From Candidatus Wolframiiraptor gerlachensis (GTDB lineage Archaea > Thermoproteota > Nitrososphaeria_A > Caldarchaeales > Wolframiiraptoraceae), in contig JAJPCT020000001.1 of assembly GCA_021323375.2 (NCBI GenBank), forward strand, positions 1 through 38,546: a DNA stretch of 38,546 bases, written 5' to 3'. The notes under the pieces were generated by a model. The model was not told the DNA's origin and did not search any database. It saw only the letters and a program-made list of their open reading frames with translations. Shown here one piece after another: positions 36,692 through 38,546 of this stretch. The position numbers and the translations under genes are program-made. Every line of letters starts with the position of its first letter. Within the stretch, counting starts at the first letter, position 1.

Positions 36692-38011
36692 ATGGTAAGC
36701 GATCTGCCAAGGATCTCAAAACCCCCAACATCCGGAAAGGCGGAGAGAATAATCTCGAGGGATATAGAGCTCATGGCCCGATCCTGTAGGAGAAGGTTCC
36801 CGATTGTTGTGAAGAGGATCGAGGGCTCGATAATATTCGATGTGAATGATAATGCTTACATAGACTTCACCGGCGGCTTCGGGATGCTGCCTCTCGGTGG
36901 GCAGCACCCGGAAGTAGTCGAGGCCGTGAAAAGCTGCTTGAATAGCTCGATGACGACACCATCCAGCCTTTACACAGAGGAGGCTGTTGAGCTTGCCAAG
37001 GAGCTCGCGAGAATAGCTCCCATCAGGGGCGATGTGAGAATGCTCTTCCGTGACAGTCCCTCCGAAGTAATTGACGTGGCGGCTAAGGCCGTGAGATGGT
37101 ATTCCGGCAAACGCGTTATCCTATCCTTCACCGGGAGCTATCATGGGTCCACGGAGGAGGCCTTAATGCTCTCAGCCAGCTCGAGAATCCGGAAAACTCC
37201 AGCGAGGATTATAGACGTGGTTTATGGTGTCGGCCGCGACTGCGCCAATTGTCCAGTTGGCTTGGATCCAGAGAAATGCCGGGGAGAATGCCTCAAGTTA
37301 TCTCGTGAGATCGTGGAGGCCGCGGCACCCGGCGAGCTGGCGGCAATAATGCTTGAGCTGATAAGCCTAGAGGCACCAGCGCCTCCGCCAACCTCCTACA
37401 TGGAAGCTCTTGGGATACTTGCCAAGGATCTAGGCGCCCTTCTCGTTGCTAATGAGAGGTTCACCGCGCCTGCTAGGACCGGCAGGTGGTTCGCCCTAGA
37501 TCACTGGAACTTTAAGGCCGATATCGTGTGCTTGGGTGAGCAGCTTGCGTCAGGCCTCCCCCTCGGAGTGCTGGCGGCTAGGGAGGAGCTTCTAGACATG
37601 GAGCCCTTGGATCATGAGGCTTGTGGAGGGAGCGTGTTATCGATCTCGGCAGCCCTTGCAACTATCAGGGCGATTAGGGATGAAGGTCTCGTGGAGAGAA
37701 GCGGGAGGATTGGCAGGAATATCATGAGGAGGATTGGGGAGCTTGCCGGTGAGCTGGGCTGGAGAGCTCATGGAGTGGGAATGCTCATCGGGATGAGGCC
37801 TATAGGAGCGGATAGGAGTGCTGGCGAGATCATGGCAAGGATGATCGTTGATGAGTGCTTTAGGGTTGGGCTTCTTCTCTGGAGAATCGGGGCCACGATA
37901 CTTATCACGCCCGCCCTCAACATCGAGGAGGAGATTCTGGAGAGGGGTCTAGAAATCCTAGAGGAGAAGATTAGCGAGATCAGCCGACGATCTCGAGCTT
38001 CCTCAGCCTAA
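36692..38011 (+). CDS. Class-III aminotransferase homologue lacking catalytic residues (pseudoenzyme candidate)
   Basis: Fold-type I PLP enzyme family, closest in pattern to archaeal 4-aminobutyrate/ornithine-type aminotransferases. Kept landmarks are DFTGGFGMLPLGGQHPEV, SFTGSYHGST and the four-Cys segment C-x2-C-x8-C-x3-C. Counted from an in-frame TTG at 36686, the usual DE-V pair (Asp contacts the PLP nitrogen) is Asn256-Glu257 (LLVANERFTAPARTG). The usual catalytic lysine before the G-x-PLG motif is Glu285 (VCLGEQLASGLPLG). The NSGSEA loop is replaced by RDSPSEV. The frame is intact over 439 aa and codon use is normal, so it is a maintained gene, not decay. It probably cannot form the PLP Schiff base. 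The ATG at 36692 is preferred. Its end overlaps rpl44e by 32 bases. Confidence 0.85.
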   Translation: MVSDLPRISKPPTSGKAERIISRDIELMARSCRRRFPIVVKRIEGSIIFDVNDNAYIDFTGGFGMLPLGGQHPEVVEAVKSCLNSSMTTPSSLYTEEAVELAKELARIAPIRGDVRMLFRDSPSEVIDVAAKAVRWYSGKRVILSFTGSYHGSTEEALMLSASSRIRKTPARIIDVVYGVGRDCANCPVGLDPEKCRGECLKLSREIVEAAAPGELAAIMLELISLEAPAPPPTSYMEALGILAKDLGALLVANERFTAPARTGRWFALDHWNFKADIVCLGEQLASGLPLGVLAAREELLDMEPLDHEACGGSVLSISAALATIRAIRDEGLVERSGRIGRNIMRRIGELAGELGWRAHGVGMLIGMRPIGADRSAGEIMARMIVDECFRVGLLLWRIGATILITPALNIEEEILERGLEILEEKISEISRRSRASSA

Positions 38012-38258
38012 TTCCCTCCCTGTGTATCGTGTAACCGCACTCCTTGCAGATCAGTTTAAGCGTCTGCTTCTGCGTTGTCTTAGCCTTCCTCCTTTGAATC
38101 GGATACTTCTGGCCACCATAGCCATGCAGTTCCCGCTCGTGATGCCTAGCCCCCCTAGCTAGAGCCCTATCCTTACCCTTCTTGTAGAGGGTGACCTTAT
38201 GCTCCGTATACTTCCGACATCTGGGGCAGTATGTGTTAATGGATGCCGGGACCTTCAA
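37980..38258 (-). CDS. rpl44e: 50S ribosomal protein L44e
   Basis: Large-subunit zinc-ribbon ribosomal protein, 92 aa. KVPASINTYCPRCRKYTEHKVTLYKKGK and KTTQKQTLKLICKECGYTIHREGIRLRKLEI are the two halves, with cysteine pairs C-x2-C at each end. The central RGARHHERELHGYGGQKYPIQRRKAK is conserved. The start is TTG 38258, confirmed by alignment of the MKVPxxINTYCP N-terminus. It is convergent with the aminotransferase homologue and divergent from rps27e. Confidence 0.94.
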   Translation of the reverse strand: MKVPASINTYCPRCRKYTEHKVTLYKKGKDRALARGARHHERELHGYGGQKYPIQRRKAKTTQKQTLKLICKECGYTIHREGIRLRKLEIVG

Positions 38259-38282
38259 TTCAAGAGCGGAGGATAATGCCGA

Positions 38283-38301
38283 ATAATTTAAGGATTTAAG
38301 G
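38283..38301 (-). promoter_or_regulatory. Tandem TATA-like boxes of rpl44e
   Basis: The minus strand reads CATCCTTAAATCCTTAAAT, so TCCTTAAAT occurs twice nine bases apart. The nearer copy is centred about 30 bases before the TTG at 38258. Two alternative start sites nine bases apart would be the expected result. Confidence 0.45.
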
Positions 38302-38384
38302 ATGTCGCGGCGCCCTCAACCCTATTACTCTGGAGAGATTAAGGTAGGGTTAATTAGGGGAGTTGGTTCTAAGTTTTGCCGGAC

Positions 38385-38546
38385 ATGGAGGTTGACTGGG
38401 AAAGGCTTATACCGAAGCCTAGGTCGAGGTTCCTCCTCGTCCAATGTAATGAGTGTGGCCACCGGCAGATAGTCTTCGATAACGCGAAGATTGAGGTTAA
38501 GTGCCAGGTATGCAGTGCGACCCTCGCCATCCCAAAGGGGGGTAAA
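38385..38546 (+). CDS. rps27e: 30S ribosomal protein S27e, 3' end cut off by the window edge
   Basis: Zinc-ribbon small-subunit ribosomal protein. Visible are 54 codons: MEVDWERLIPKPRSRFLLVQC, NECGHRQIVFDNAKIEVKC, QVCSATLAIPKGGK. The zinc cysteines are C-x2-C and C-x2-C, as in the family. The window ends a few residues before the expected stop codon. An in-frame TTG lies nine bases upstream (38376). A TATA-like GTTAATTAG about 32 bases before the ATG fits a nearly leaderless start. Confidence 0.93.
   Translation, partial: MEVDWERLIPKPRSRFLLVQCNECGHRQIVFDNAKIEVKCQVCSATLAIPKGGK

Noticed and set aside
1..38546. CRISPR arrays, insertion sequences, tRNA or rRNA genes, prophage
   Set aside because: No regularly spaced repeats, transposase-like proteins, or tRNA T-loop patterns were found; the gene content and codon use are uniform.

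Overview
The window is a gene-dense stretch of an archaeal chromosome. Archaeal markers are DNA polymerase D large subunit, the exosome (Rrp4/Rrp41/Rrp42), SBDS, proteasome alpha, prefoldin beta, eukaryote-type ribosomal proteins (S3Ae, S15, S17e, S27e, L37Ae, L44e), Alba, TiaS, KEOPS Pcc1, Sec61 beta and C/D box sRNAs. PolD argues against a classical crenarchaeote (Sulfolobales, Thermoproteales). I infer a thermophilic TACK-group lineage such as a korarchaeote- or bathyarchaeote-like organism; no rRNA is present to settle it. Many genes have a TATA-like box about 26-33 bases before the start codon, so mostly leaderless mRNAs are inferred. TTG starts are common.

Layout. 1-3.9 kb: end of a ferredoxin gene, YchF GTPase, an unknown protein, and a leftward S3Ae / nucleotidyltransferase / DUF2095 set with overlapping genes. 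4.0-4.7 kb: a membrane protein split into two frames at a T-run. 4.8-7.9 kb: a metal ABC uptake operon (binding protein, ATPase, permease) ending in a DtxR/MntR-type regulator, with a 19-bp palindrome at its promoter that is a good operator candidate. 7.9-10.1 kb leftward: Pcc1, a RecJ-like DHH protein, S15. 10.2-13.3 kb: flavodoxin, TiaS, an interrupted Lrp-type RAM protein, S17e, an AbrB-like protein and a DUF123 GIY-YIG protein. 13.4-19.6 kb: AmrS-type radical SAM enzyme and a one-carbon/methionine island (two MetE-like barrels, SHMT, an ECF S-component-like membrane protein, MetF-like reductase). 19.7 kb: a C/D sRNA. 19.8-24.7 kb: TldD and PolD large subunit. 24.8-32.3 kb: a long leftward cluster psmA-SBDS-rrp4-rrp41-rrp42-[C/D sRNA]-rpl37ae-pcc1 paralogue-pfdB-DHH-two ECF-type ATPases, which is the conserved archaeal exosome/proteasome superoperon plus additions. 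32.4-38.5 kb: two tandem DUF131 proteins, a winged-helix protein, a short Sec61 beta gene, a metallo-beta-lactamase RNA-processing-type protein, DUF2070, Alba, an aminotransferase homologue that has lost its catalytic lysine, L44e, and the start of S27e.

Most of the window is information-processing housekeeping. The points that merit a second look are: (1) a RAM-domain gene whose conserved C-terminal tail lies beyond an in-frame TAG sitting in the loop of a strong hairpin; (2) a membrane protein split at a prfB-like +1 slippery stop; (3) a class-III aminotransferase with both PLP-critical residues replaced; (4) two well-formed C/D sRNAs with their own promoters, one with a guide matching the 5' end of 16S rRNA; (5) a palindromic candidate operator for the metal operon. 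No CRISPR array, insertion sequence, tRNA or rRNA was found, and no non-coding gap exceeds 300 bases.
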